A stretch of 64,000 nucleotides of DNA, from NCBI GenBank assembly GCA_937995835.1, contig CALKIV010000084.1, positions 57,580 to 121,579 on the forward strand. Direction: 5' to 3'. Origin of the DNA: an uncultured Dysgonomonas sp. GTDB lineage: Bacteria > Bacteroidota > Bacteroidia > Bacteroidales > Dysgonomonadaceae. Each line of letters opens with the position of its first letter. Position 1 is the first letter of the stretch. This document shows positions 46,644 through 56,709 of this stretch, piece by piece. A program made the translations under genes and the position numbers. The notes below the pieces were generated by a model that was not told the origin of the DNA, did not search any database, and saw only the letters and a list, made by a program, of their open reading frames with translations.

Positions 46644-48158
46644 ATGAAAAAAATAATTCTAAAATACATATTTGGATTGGGGCTCGTTGCCACTTCCTTA
46701 CTGTCATGTACAGACCTGAATGAAAAAGTGTATTCTAAGACTTCTCCGGAAGGACTTTTGGGTACAGAAGAGGGTTTGTTGAAAAATGCAGGACGTGCCT
46801 ATGTGGAACTACAAGGCTATCCTGAAGAGCAAAATATTTGGTCTTTAACTCAAGCTGCATCAGACGAAATGGCTATCCCTGTTCGTGATGATGGAGGTTG
46901 GACTGATCAAGGCCGTTGGCAACAATTGCAAGAACATAAAGTGGACCCAACAAATAGAGTCTTGACAAATTCATGGAATTATGTCAGCAGAGGTGTTGCC
47001 TCTTGTAATGAGATCATCCACATCACAGAATCATCACCAATAGAATTTGGCGGCAAAGATAAAATTTTAGCTGAGGTAAAGGTGTTGAGAGCTTTATTCT
47101 ATTTTTGGTTTACCGATGCATGGGGCAATGTGCCATTCAGCACTAAATATACTGATGTGTCGCTCCCTGAACAAAAAGATCGTGCTTTTATAGCTGATTT
47201 CATCGAGAAAGAGATCAAAGATAATATTGATCTGTTGGATGATAGAGCAAATACCGAAACCTATGGACGTGTGACCAAGTCGATGGCAAATATGCTATTG
47301 GCAAAACTATACATGAACTGGGAAGTATGGGTAGGCACTCCTAGATATGCTGAAGCTATTGCATGTTGCGACGAAATTATTAAAACGAGCAATTATAAAA
47401 TAGAAGATGACTATTTTGCAAACTTCAAAATTGAAAATGCTGGTTCAGGTGAAAATATTTTTGTTATTCCTTACGATAAAGTATTGACAAAAGATAAATT
47501 CTACTGGTTCACCTTATCTCTTAATGATGCTAGCCGTGCGACTTTTGGCTTTGTGGGTAGCATGTGGGATGGTTTTGTGTGTCAACCTGATTTCTTTAAA
47601 AAGTTTGCGGAAAACGATAAAAGAAGAAACTCTTTCTTATTCGGACAACAATACGATAAGGCTGGTAAGCCAATTGTAGTGAACGGAGAAAACTTTATTT
47701 ATACTCCTACGGTAGCCAATTTCGGTAGTCGTGGAAAATGGGAAGGTGCACGTATCAACAAATATGAATACCAAGAAGCATTGGAATATGGCTATACTAA
47801 CATGGCGAACGACTATGCATTATTTCGTTATGCAGATGTGCTTTATACCAAAATGGAAGCCCTATGGCGCAAAGATGGTGCAGTAGGTGCATTCTTAGCC
47901 GATCCGGAGTTGCAAAAAATACGTACTCGTGCAGGCTTGCCGGTATATACGGCTGCTGACATCACAGCAGAAGAGCTACTCAACGAGTTTGGACGTGAAT
48001 TTGCTTGGGAAGGACGTCGCCGCCAAGACCTTATTCGCTTCAATAAATGGGGAGAAGCTTGGTGGGCAAAACCAGTATCTGATGCAAATAAAAGACTGTT
48101 CCCTCTTCCTAAAACAGCATTGGATGCAAACACTAATTTGAAACAAAATCCACTATAA
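46644..48158 (+). CDS. SusD/RagB family lipoprotein (ribose-type locus)
   Basis: A 504-residue lipoprotein (lipobox SLLSC, Cys22). Contains EVKVLRALFYFWFTDAWGNVP (about 138-158) and C-terminal EFAWEGRRRQDLIRFNKW with LFPLPKTALDANTNLKQNP. It caps the SusC channel and binds the ligand, here inferred to be ribose, nucleoside or a ribosyl conjugate. Confidence 0.95.
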   Translation: MKKIILKYIFGLGLVATSLLSCTDLNEKVYSKTSPEGLLGTEEGLLKNAGRAYVELQGYPEEQNIWSLTQAASDEMAIPVRDDGGWTDQGRWQQLQEHKVDPTNRVLTNSWNYVSRGVASCNEIIHITESSPIEFGGKDKILAEVKVLRALFYFWFTDAWGNVPFSTKYTDVSLPEQKDRAFIADFIEKEIKDNIDLLDDRANTETYGRVTKSMANMLLAKLYMNWEVWVGTPRYAEAIACCDEIIKTSNYKIEDDYFANFKIENAGSGENIFVIPYDKVLTKDKFYWFTLSLNDASRATFGFVGSMWDGFVCQPDFFKKFAENDKRRNSFLFGQQYDKAGKPIVVNGENFIYTPTVANFGSRGKWEGARINKYEYQEALEYGYTNMANDYALFRYADVLYTKMEALWRKDGAVGAFLADPELQKIRTRAGLPVYTAADITAEELLNEFGREFAWEGRRRQDLIRFNKWGEAWWAKPVSDANKRLFPLPKTALDANTNLKQNPL

Positions 48159-48187
48159 AAAACTATAAAACCAAAAAAACAAGAAAC

Positions 48188-50161
48188 ATGAAAAAAACAT
48201 TAATCACTACTTTAGTACTAATTATCTCTCTGGGGCAAGTTTTTGCTCAAAAGAGCAAGACCATTTCGATGGCCGAGCTAGAGGATAAGATTGCTGGAGC
48301 ATGGATTGGGCAAATGATTGGGAATATCTATGGACTTCCACACGAAAACAAATATATAGATGCTCCAGGACCCGAAAATTTTCCTTATGGATATTCAAAA
48401 AACTTGGATAAACTGAAAGAACACAATGGTGCTTTCTCTGACGATGATACGGATGTTGAATATCTGTACCTTCTGCAAATGGAAAAATTTGGTGTAGAGC
48501 CTACCTATGCTCAGATGCGTGATGCGTGGATGTATCACATTCGCGATAGAGTGTGGCTTGCCAACCGTGCAACACTTGGGTTGATGCACTATGGCTATAC
48601 TCCTCCATTCACAGGATCGAAAGAGATTAACCCTCATTGGTATCAAATCGACCCACAACTGATCAACGAAATTTGGGCATACACTGCACCGGGAATGACT
48701 AAGTATGCAGCTCAAAAATCTGATTGGGCAGCACGCATCACTAGCGACGACTGGGCTGTGGAACCAACCATCCATTATGGAGCAATGTATGCAGCTGCTT
48801 TCTTTGAGAAAGATATCAACAAACTGATCGAAATAGGATTAAAAGAACTTCCTGCCAATGGTAGATATGCTCAAACAGTGAGAGACATGATGGCGCTTCA
48901 CAAAAAATATCCTAACAACTGGCAAGCTGCGTGGAAAGAAATGGCTCAAAAATATTATATCGACGAGCCTGATATGACCAAAACAATCTGGAATGCCAAC
49001 CTGAACGGAGCATGTGCTATTTTGGCTATGCTTTATGGTAAGGGAGATTTCCAATATACATTAGACTTGTCTTGTGCTATGGGATTCGATGCTGACAATC
49101 AGGCAGCTACTCTCTCCGGGCTTTTGGGTGTGATGTATGGATTCAAGGCATTGCCTAAAGATTTGTACTTGCCAATCGAAGGATGGACACTACCTTTCAA
49201 CGACAAATATATCAACGTAACACGTTACGATATGCCGGATGCTAGTATCCAAGATATGATCAAGCGTACTATGGATCAGGCTGTGAAATTGGTGGAAATG
49301 AAAGGTGGAAAACTTGAAGGCACTGGCGACAAAGCTAAACTAAGAGTAAACACTGCTGCTGTTTTCAATGCACCACTAGAATTTAGTGTTGGTCCTAAAC
49401 CAAGACTAGAACAAGGTGCTGCCATCAGCTATAACTTCTTCAGTCCTAACAACAAAAACTACAAATGGTCTTTGGTCAAAGGTGCTCTTCCTGCAGGCGT
49501 TAGCTTTGCTAATGGTACTTTGAGTGGTACTCCTACGCAAGCCGGAACTTATCCGATTACGATTGAATTGAGCAATGGAAAAGAGAAAATCAACAAAGAT
49601 TTTGACCTGCTTGTTCGCAAGAAAAACCTTGCTCTACAGGCTGATTCTCTTATCGCCAACATTCACGAATTGAATACAAATGTACTTGATTCTTGTTGGA
49701 TTACTTTCGGTAAACCAATGTATGCTCACAACGTAAATGTGATCAACGATGGCAACATAAATGGTGACGGATCTGTATTCTATAGCTTGGCGGCTAAGGC
49801 AAAATTGCCAAAGGTAGACTACTATGGTTATGCTTGGAACAAAAAGCAAAACATCAGCATGATGGCACTTCACACTGGATGTATGGAAGAATTTGGAGGC
49901 TGGTTTACATCGCTAAACGTTCAATATTTGGACGAAGCTGGCAATTGGCAACCTGTGAAAAATACGGTGATCAGTCCGGCACTTCCTGAGAGTGATATCG
50001 TATTTATCCAACCTCACTTTGTGGAATATGTGATCACCTTCGATGCTGTGGATACAAAAGCTATTCGTGTGATAGGAGATGCTATGGTGCAAGACCACTG
50101 GCATAAATATACTAAGAATGTATCAGGATTTACATCAGTAACCGAACTGGGTGTATATTAA
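48188..50161 (+). CDS. Exported ADP-ribosylglycohydrolase-fold protein with Ig-like and discoidin-like domains
   Basis: A 657-residue exported protein with signal peptide ending VFAQ (about 20). The ADP-ribosylglycohydrolase fold spans about 28-370: GAWIGQMIGNIYG, the metal-site SDDDTD (Asp85-87, Asp89) and the second metal motif GFDADNQAAT (Asp301, Asp303). A putative Ig domain (about 405-480; PAGVSFANGTLSGTPTQAGTY) and a discoidin-like C-terminal domain (about 485-655) follow. The fold family hydrolyses N- or O-glycosidic bonds to ribose, as in ADP-ribosyl proteins, O-acetyl-ADP-ribose or related compounds. The exported location and operon suggest release of ribose outside the cytosol. It lies 29 bases after SusD. 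Confidence 0.85.
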   Translation: MKKTLITTLVLIISLGQVFAQKSKTISMAELEDKIAGAWIGQMIGNIYGLPHENKYIDAPGPENFPYGYSKNLDKLKEHNGAFSDDDTDVEYLYLLQMEKFGVEPTYAQMRDAWMYHIRDRVWLANRATLGLMHYGYTPPFTGSKEINPHWYQIDPQLINEIWAYTAPGMTKYAAQKSDWAARITSDDWAVEPTIHYGAMYAAAFFEKDINKLIEIGLKELPANGRYAQTVRDMMALHKKYPNNWQAAWKEMAQKYYIDEPDMTKTIWNANLNGACAILAMLYGKGDFQYTLDLSCAMGFDADNQAATLSGLLGVMYGFKALPKDLYLPIEGWTLPFNDKYINVTRYDMPDASIQDMIKRTMDQAVKLVEMKGGKLEGTGDKAKLRVNTAAVFNAPLEFSVGPKPRLEQGAAISYNFFSPNNKNYKWSLVKGALPAGVSFANGTLSGTPTQAGTYPITIELSNGKEKINKDFDLLVRKKNLALQADSLIANIHELNTNVLDSCWITFGKPMYAHNVNVINDGNINGDGSVFYSLAAKAKLPKVDYYGYAWNKKQNISMMALHTGCMEEFGGWFTSLNVQYLDEAGNWQPVKNTVISPALPESDIVFIQPHFVEYVITFDAVDTKAIRVIGDAMVQDHWHKYTKNVSGFTSVTELGVY

Positions 50162-50237
50162 TTAATGGAGTTAGTTTGTGAGTCCGAAACCAAGCGTGGA
50201 AGTAGGACTCTCACTAATACTTAGAAAGACAAACAGC

Positions 50238-51881
50238 ATGAAAAAAATAAAATATATTTTAGGTAGCTCTCTTGTTGCGCTGGCGATGATGTCGTGTGGC
50301 GAGTCAACAACGACTACCTCTAAGACTAGCAACATTTATGACCAAACATCTGTGGTGATGAATAAAGCAGAGCTAGTAGACAAAATAAAAGGTGGATGGG
50401 CTGGTCAGACCATTGGTGTGATCTATGGTGCTCCCACCGAATTCAAGTTTCAAGGAACAACCATGCAAAGCTATCATCCCATCCCTTGGAATGACACCAT
50501 CGCTTTGTATTGGTGGAACAAAAAGCCGGGCTTGTTTGATGATATCTACAATGACCTTACGTTTGTAGAAACATTCGAAAAAGTAGGACTTCAAGCTCCG
50601 GTTGAAGTGTTGGCTAAGCAATTTGCCGATGCTGACTATCACTTGGCTCATGCCAATCAGGCAGGGCGTTACAACATTCGCCAAGGTTTGATGCCTCCTG
50701 CATCAGGACATTGGTTGAACAATCCACATGCCGACGACCTAGACTTCCAAATCGAGGCTGATTTCATCGGGTTGATGACTCCCGGGATGTTAGTTTCCAC
50801 ACACGACATTGCCAACAAAGTGGGGCATATCATGAATAGTGGTGATGGCTTCTATGGTGGTGTGTTCGTTTCATCGCTCTATTCGCTTGCTTTTGTGAGC
50901 AACGATGTGCCTGCTATTATTGATCAAGCATTAAAGTATATTCCTAAAGAAAGTACCTTTAACCAATGTGTGCAAGACGTGATCGACTGGCACAAGCAAT
51001 ATCCTAACGATTGGGAAGCAACTTGGTTCGAACTTCACAAAAAATGGAATAATGATGTGGGATGTCCTAAGGGTGTATTTATGTCTTTCAACATCGATGC
51101 TAAAATGAACTCTGCTTACATTGCTCTGGCAATGCTTTATGGTAAGGGAGATTTTGACAAGTCGATGGAGATTGCTACTCGTTGTGGTCAAGATTCTGAC
51201 TGTAATCCTAGCTCCGTAGGTGGTGTACTAGGGGTAATGTATGGATATAACAAGATTCCTGAAAAATGGATGAAACCATTGAGAGCCATCGAAGATAAAG
51301 ACTTCCTTGGAACAAGTGTTTCTTTGAACAAAGCTTACGATTATAGCTTGAAACACGCATTAGAATTAGTGAATCTGAATGGTGGAAAAGTGGAAGGCGA
51401 CCAAGTGCACATTCCTCTTGCTGAGCCAAAAGTACTTCCTTTGGAGCAAAACTTTGTAAACACTCATCCTATTGCCAGAAACAAAATAGACGAAAGCATC
51501 ACTAAAGACTTCTCTTTCAATTTCACGGGTAACGGTTTCATCGTATATGGTAATCTTATCAACGTTAGCCAAATGGATAAGGGATATATGTACCGTGTAA
51601 CCAATAGATTTGGTTCCGAAATATTTGCTCTTGCCGAACCTAACGACACCTATGTGGCTCAACTGGAAGTGTATATTGATGGTAAAAAAGATCAAACGGT
51701 GAATATGCCAATGATGAATCCATCTCGTCGTTTGGAGCCGGCTTGGAAATATCAATTGCCAGAAGGTGCACACAAAGTGGACTTGAAATGGATCAATCCA
51801 AACCCTAAATATGAAATCAGAGTAAACGACATCGTTATTTATTCTGAAAAAGGATACGAAGGAAAAAACTTAAATCAATAA
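50238..51881 (+). CDS. ADP-ribosylglycohydrolase-fold lipoprotein (second)
   Basis: A 547-residue lipoprotein (lipobox AMMSC, Cys20) beginning at the ATG 50238; a longer frame from a GTG at 50178 lacks a signal-like start. The core (about 38-390) has KGGWAGQTIGVIYGAP, metal motif DDIYND (Asp101, Asp102, Asp106) and GQDSDCNPSSVGGVLG (Asp319, Asp321). The Thr that often follows the second Asp in the family is Cys here. A C-terminal beta-sandwich of unknown type (about 415-547) follows. It is closely paralogous to the next gene, 10 bases downstream. Activity on ribosyl bonds is inferred. Confidence 0.85.
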   Translation: MKKIKYILGSSLVALAMMSCGESTTTTSKTSNIYDQTSVVMNKAELVDKIKGGWAGQTIGVIYGAPTEFKFQGTTMQSYHPIPWNDTIALYWWNKKPGLFDDIYNDLTFVETFEKVGLQAPVEVLAKQFADADYHLAHANQAGRYNIRQGLMPPASGHWLNNPHADDLDFQIEADFIGLMTPGMLVSTHDIANKVGHIMNSGDGFYGGVFVSSLYSLAFVSNDVPAIIDQALKYIPKESTFNQCVQDVIDWHKQYPNDWEATWFELHKKWNNDVGCPKGVFMSFNIDAKMNSAYIALAMLYGKGDFDKSMEIATRCGQDSDCNPSSVGGVLGVMYGYNKIPEKWMKPLRAIEDKDFLGTSVSLNKAYDYSLKHALELVNLNGGKVEGDQVHIPLAEPKVLPLEQNFVNTHPIARNKIDESITKDFSFNFTGNGFIVYGNLINVSQMDKGYMYRVTNRFGSEIFALAEPNDTYVAQLEVYIDGKKDQTVNMPMMNPSRRLEPAWKYQLPEGAHKVDLKWINPNPKYEIRVNDIVIYSEKGYEGKNLNQ

Positions 51882-51891
51882 AAATCTGAAC

Positions 51892-53457
51892 ATGAAAAAA
51901 ATATTATATACAGCACTTGCGCTCTCGCTCCTGGTTTCGTGTGGAGGAGATAAAGCAACAACGACAACAACCAAAATTAGTGGCGAGGTAGCCATCAACA
52001 AAGAGGTGTTGAAAGACAAAATCAAAGGTGGATGGGCTGGTCAAACCATTGGATGTACTTATGGTGGACCCACTGAATTTAAATATCGTGGAGCATTGAT
52101 TCACGATTACGAAAATCTGCTTTGGTACGACGATTATGCTTACGACACCTTTATCGAAGATCCGGGACTATACGATGACGTATATATGGACTTGACCTTC
52201 GTTGAGGTACTTGAGCGTGTAGGCTTAGACGCCCCTGTTGACTCGTTTGCCGTGGCTTTTGCCAATGATGATTATAAGCTTTGGCATGCCAATCAGGCAG
52301 CGCGCTACAATATTCTAAGTGGCATTATGCCTCCTGAATCAGGGCACTGGAAAAACAATCCTCATGCGGATGATATCGACTTCCAAATCGAAGCTGACTT
52401 CATTGGACTGATGACTCCGGGGATGATCAATACAGGTTCGGCTTATGCTGACAAAATAGGGCACATCATGAACTATGGCGATGGCTGGTATGGTGGTGTT
52501 TATATGTCAGCGATGTATTCTCTTGCTTTCGTTTCAGATGATATGCAATATGTGGTAGAGGAAGGATTGAAAACAATTCCTCAACAAAGTAAGTTCTATA
52601 AATGTATCAAAGATGTAATTGATCTACATAAACAATATCCTAACGATTGGAAGGCTTGTTGGTTCGAAATTGAAAAACGTCATGCCTCAGAAATTGGATG
52701 TCCTGAAGGAGTATTTAATGCATTCAATATTGATGCTACGCTAAACTCGGCTTATGTGGTGATTGGTCTATTATATGGTGAAAAAGATTTCTTCAAAACA
52801 ATGGATATTTCTACTCGTTGTGGACAAGACTCAGACTGTAATCCGGCTACTGCTGCAGGTATTCTTGGAGTAATGATTGGTTACGAAAACATTCCTAACT
52901 ATTGGAAACCGGCAATGGAAAGAGTAGAAAATTTGGATTTCCCATATACAACAATTTCACTTACTCGCATCTATGACCTTAGCTACAAACATGGTTTGGA
53001 ACTGATCAAGAAAAATGGTGGACGCGAAGACGATCAAAATGTATATGTACAATTTCAACAACCAGAAACAGTACGTTTCGAGCAATCGTTCGAAGGGCTT
53101 TATCCATCTCTTAGAAAAGTGATCAACAAAGAAGTGTATAAAGAAAACTTTGACTTCCAGTTCAAAGGTAGCGCCGTAATAGTCATGGGCTTTGTGAAAA
53201 GAATACAAGGAACCAATGAAGACTATGTGCTTTATGGCGATGTATATATCGATGACAAAAAGGTGGAAGAAATTCGTATGCCATACGATTATATCAAACG
53301 TAAATATGATGTGTTCTACACTTACGACTTGCCGGAAGGAGATCACAAATTGAGAATAGAGTGGAAAAACCCTCATCCTGATTTCCGTGTACAGCTGAAA
53401 GATGTGGTGACTTATTCTACTCAACCTCTTAAGAAGTTTACTCCTCCAGCAAACTAA
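51892..53457 (+). CDS. ADP-ribosylglycohydrolase-fold lipoprotein (third)
   Basis: A 521-residue lipoprotein (lipobox LLVSC, Cys17). Core motifs: KGGWAGQTIGCTYGGP, DDVYMD (Asp95, Asp96, Asp100), GQDSDCNPATAAGILG (Asp313, Asp315). It has the same kind of C-terminal beta-sandwich as its paralogue. The pair is most simply explained by tandem duplication followed by divergence, whereas the first ADP-ribosylglycohydrolase gene of the operon is more distant. Probably surface-exposed or periplasmic. The next gene starts 54 bases later. Confidence 0.85.
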   Translation: MKKILYTALALSLLVSCGGDKATTTTTKISGEVAINKEVLKDKIKGGWAGQTIGCTYGGPTEFKYRGALIHDYENLLWYDDYAYDTFIEDPGLYDDVYMDLTFVEVLERVGLDAPVDSFAVAFANDDYKLWHANQAARYNILSGIMPPESGHWKNNPHADDIDFQIEADFIGLMTPGMINTGSAYADKIGHIMNYGDGWYGGVYMSAMYSLAFVSDDMQYVVEEGLKTIPQQSKFYKCIKDVIDLHKQYPNDWKACWFEIEKRHASEIGCPEGVFNAFNIDATLNSAYVVIGLLYGEKDFFKTMDISTRCGQDSDCNPATAAGILGVMIGYENIPNYWKPAMERVENLDFPYTTISLTRIYDLSYKHGLELIKKNGGREDDQNVYVQFQQPETVRFEQSFEGLYPSLRKVINKEVYKENFDFQFKGSAVIVMGFVKRIQGTNEDYVLYGDVYIDDKKVEEIRMPYDYIKRKYDVFYTYDLPEGDHKLRIEWKNPHPDFRVQLKDVVTYSTQPLKKFTPPAN

Positions 53458-53511
53458 ATCAGCAGAGAGGCAGAATAAGATTTATTTAATCAAAAACAAA
53501 CACTATCGAAT

Positions 53512-55116
53512 ATGAAAAAGAATTTGTTCACTCCAATATTTTATGTGCTGTTAGCCTGTTGCGCACTATGGTCGTGCGGCAGTAGTGATAATGATTCGGG
53601 AGAAGTGGTGAAACCACCCTTCAAGCGCACGGAAAGAAGTATCGAAATGAAAAGTACGATACTGGGACAAACCGTGAAGTATTCGGTTTTGTTTCCAAAG
53701 GATTATGACAAAACCACCACCGACTATGCAGTAGTATATCTGTTGCATGGATATGGTGACAACGAGAATGCATGGCTAGACGGTGGACGGATCGAAAACC
53801 ATGTGGATCTGGCTGTCAGCATGGGGCATACTAAACCATTGATCTTGGTGATGCCTCATTGCGATAATTCTTATTATGTAGACAATCACAGTGGCAGTCG
53901 TCAGTATATGAAGATGATCACTGAAGAGCTTGTGCCTCTTGTGGATAAAAATTATAGAACAATCAAAGATGCAAATCATCGTGCTATGATGGGTTATTCG
54001 ATGGGAGGGTATGGAGCTTTCATCCTTCCCTCGATTAATCCCAATCTTTTTTCTACTTCTGTATCGCTTAGCATGTCGTGGCGTACTGATGCTCAATATA
54101 TGGCAGAGCCCCAAGGCGTTTGGGACAATCAATTTGGGGCCATCTTTGGTGGCACCGGACAATCGGGGCAAGGACGTATCACTGAGTACTTTAAACAGCA
54201 TAGTCCTTTTCATTTCTTTTTAAAGAACGATTTGTCTAAATATAAAAAAGTAAAATATCTGCTAGACTGTGGCGATGATGAAGCGCAACTCTCTATCACC
54301 AACGATGAGCTGCACTCGCTGATGCTCGAAAAAGGAATTACTCACGAATACAGAATGCGAAACGGTGCTCACAATTGGGACTACTGGAGCGCATCGATGG
54401 ACGAGGCTTTCAAGTTTATCCAACTGTCGTTCGACGAGTCGTCTCTTCCCGAGGAAGAAGTTGAGGTGGCAAGCAAACCTGATGCAGTCAGGGGACAGTA
54501 TAGCAAAATAGCTATCGAAGGGGTAGGGGAGAACATCGGAATCTATCTTCCCGAAGAATATGCAAACTCTGGGTTGCGTTATCCGGTGATTTACTTGTTG
54601 CACGACAGAAAAGACGTGAAAGAAGACAGAGAATCTATCAAGAAAGTGCTATCACTGATGGAAACAGCCTACATTGTAGATGGCTTGAGCCAAGTAATCT
54701 TAGTAGAGTTGCCAACAGATGTACTGAATAAAGATGGATTTGCAGAAAAAACGATGGAGCATATCGACAACAATTACAGAAGTTTGGCAAAACCGACAGC
54801 CCGTTTGGCAATGGCAAACAATTTAGGGGGCAAGGGAATGGAAAAACTTTTGACAAAGGTCAATGCTTGTTTCCTATACAATGCCGAAATACCTGCAACA
54901 GGCTTTGAGTCGCAAACTAAATTTTATTATTTAGATATGACAGATAAGTTTATGGGTAGCCGACCTTACGGAAACTTGTATGCCAAACTGCGTAACGATA
55001 AAATTGCTCATGAATACAGAGTACGAAACGGAATAGACTCATACAGATCATTCTTGAATGGACTGCCAAAATCGTTCTCGTCTATGAATGCTCAACTGGA
55101 TAAACCTGAAAAATGA
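53512..55116 (+). CDS. Bimodular esterase lipoprotein, second module inactive
   Basis: A 534-residue lipoprotein (lipobox LWSC, Cys22) with two esterase-D-type alpha/beta-hydrolase modules (about 40-310 and 330-530). The first has the nucleophile elbow GYSMGGYG (Ser163) and the likely His in RNGAHNWDYW. In the second, the matching elbow reads MANNLGGKG, so Ser is replaced by Asn437, and RNGAH is replaced by RNGID. The first module should be an active carboxylesterase (feruloyl or acetyl esterase type); the second is a likely binding or structural relic. It shares a 4-base ATGA overlap with the next gene. Confidence 0.88.
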   Translation: MKKNLFTPIFYVLLACCALWSCGSSDNDSGEVVKPPFKRTERSIEMKSTILGQTVKYSVLFPKDYDKTTTDYAVVYLLHGYGDNENAWLDGGRIENHVDLAVSMGHTKPLILVMPHCDNSYYVDNHSGSRQYMKMITEELVPLVDKNYRTIKDANHRAMMGYSMGGYGAFILPSINPNLFSTSVSLSMSWRTDAQYMAEPQGVWDNQFGAIFGGTGQSGQGRITEYFKQHSPFHFFLKNDLSKYKKVKYLLDCGDDEAQLSITNDELHSLMLEKGITHEYRMRNGAHNWDYWSASMDEAFKFIQLSFDESSLPEEEVEVASKPDAVRGQYSKIAIEGVGENIGIYLPEEYANSGLRYPVIYLLHDRKDVKEDRESIKKVLSLMETAYIVDGLSQVILVELPTDVLNKDGFAEKTMEHIDNNYRSLAKPTARLAMANNLGGKGMEKLLTKVNACFLYNAEIPATGFESQTKFYYLDMTDKFMGSRPYGNLYAKLRNDKIAHEYRVRNGIDSYRSFLNGLPKSFSSMNAQLDKPEK

Positions 55117-56678
55117 TGTTAAACGTCAGAAACATTTTTATTTATTTATTGTTGCTCGTCTTGTGTCTTGGAACTGCCAAGGCACAGGATGCAAGCAAGA
55201 TGTTGACCCTAGAGAATGAGGTGATGTATAGCAAAATCTTAGGGCAAGAGGTGCGTTACTCGGTTTGCTTGCCTGAGGGCTATTTTCAGACCAATGCCTC
55301 TTATCCTGTGGCCTATATGCTACATGGTTTGGGCGACAATGCATCCTCGTGGCTCGAATATGGGCGACTGGATGTATGGACCAAACAGCGCGTGGCAGAA
55401 GGAAAGATTATTCCTATGATCTACATCATGCCCGAAGGTTATACGAATTATTATGTAAATGACTGGTACGGAAAATTCAGGTATCAAGATATGTTTGTCA
55501 AGGAGCTTGTGCCCCATGTAGACAAAAAATATCGTACCCTTGCCGACAAAGCGCATCGGGCAACGGTGGGCTATTCGATGGGGGGCTTTGGTGCACTCAC
55601 ATTGGCTTTGCAACATCAAGATGTTTTCTCTGCAACAGTGCCCTTGAGCATTTCTATTCGTACAGACAAGCAATATACAGAAGAGGAAAGCGAAGGCTGG
55701 AACGAACAATGGGGGCGACTATTTGGTGGCATCGGGCTCGAAGGAGAAAAGCGTTTGACGGACTACTACAAACAAAATAGTCCGGCTTACATTTTCAAGA
55801 ATAAGCCTGTAAACACCAAAATATTTATCCTCAATGGAGATGACGAGGGCTCACTTGCATACAGCAACGAAGAGTTGCACATCTTGATGCGAAGCCTTCA
55901 TGTGCCTCACGAATATCGGGTGCGTGATGGTGGACACGATTTCAAATTTTGGTTCCAGGCTTTGAGCGATGGACTGAATTTCGTTAGCGATGCATTTGAA
56001 GGTAAATCATACAGAGGGGATGAGGTAGCAGTAGCAAATTTGGCTAGTGTGGCAAATTTATCATCCGATAGATATCAGCAAATGCCCTTTGATGTTCATT
56101 TGCCCAAAGGCTATGAGCAGGGCAATAGATCATATCCTGTGCTGTATATTGATGCTCAAATGGATTGCGAAAGCAAGGATAAAATAGCCAGACTATTAGC
56201 CGAAAAGGTGGAGACCATGCAGATTGCGCCCATGCTTGCCATATTCTTTGATTCTCGAAAAATGGAAGGAAGTATAGAGGCTTTCATTCAGCATTGCCAG
56301 GCGGAATATCGCATCCGTTCGGGACGTCGTTTTAGTGCTTATATGGGCTATCAGTCGGCAGGCGAAAAAGCTTTGGGGTATGCCAGTCGCGAGATGTTCA
56401 CTTATGTGGCTTCTTTAGATGGAACATTTGAGGATGGTGAAGCTTTCTTGAAGGAATTGCAAAAACAACCTAAAAAAGGATTTCAACGGACAGCCATTTA
56501 TATCGACAGTCCTGACAAAGGAATGTTTTATGAAACCAATGGTAAACTTCATCTTTTGCTCAAGGATATGGATGTGAAACATGAGTATCGTGTGAGTCAA
56601 AGCATAGATCAGGAAGAATATCTTCTGCGTCAGATAGATGCTATTTTAGAAAGTGTGAGTGATAAAATTCATATATAA
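55113..56678 (+). CDS. Bimodular exported esterase, second module degenerate
   Basis: A 521-residue exported protein; signal peptide ends GTAKAQ (about 25), no lipobox, so likely periplasmic. First module: GYSMGGFGAL elbow (Ser155), RDGGHDFKFW catalytic His. Second module (about 315-515): the elbow reads GYQSAGEK, with an extra residue before Ser415, and the His segment reads VSQSIDQEE, so catalysis is unlikely. It is paralogous to the preceding gene and translationally coupled to it (start ATG overlaps the TGA stop). Either of two consecutive ATG codons (55113, 55116) may be used. Confidence 0.88.
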   Translation: MMLNVRNIFIYLLLLVLCLGTAKAQDASKMLTLENEVMYSKILGQEVRYSVCLPEGYFQTNASYPVAYMLHGLGDNASSWLEYGRLDVWTKQRVAEGKIIPMIYIMPEGYTNYYVNDWYGKFRYQDMFVKELVPHVDKKYRTLADKAHRATVGYSMGGFGALTLALQHQDVFSATVPLSISIRTDKQYTEEESEGWNEQWGRLFGGIGLEGEKRLTDYYKQNSPAYIFKNKPVNTKIFILNGDDEGSLAYSNEELHILMRSLHVPHEYRVRDGGHDFKFWFQALSDGLNFVSDAFEGKSYRGDEVAVANLASVANLSSDRYQQMPFDVHLPKGYEQGNRSYPVLYIDAQMDCESKDKIARLLAEKVETMQIAPMLAIFFDSRKMEGSIEAFIQHCQAEYRIRSGRRFSAYMGYQSAGEKALGYASREMFTYVASLDGTFEDGEAFLKELQKQPKKGFQRTAIYIDSPDKGMFYETNGKLHLLLKDMDVKHEYRVSQSIDQEEYLLRQIDAILESVSDKIHI

Positions 56679-56709
56679 TTTAATGTTAAAAAACTTAAAA
56701 TAGAATATT

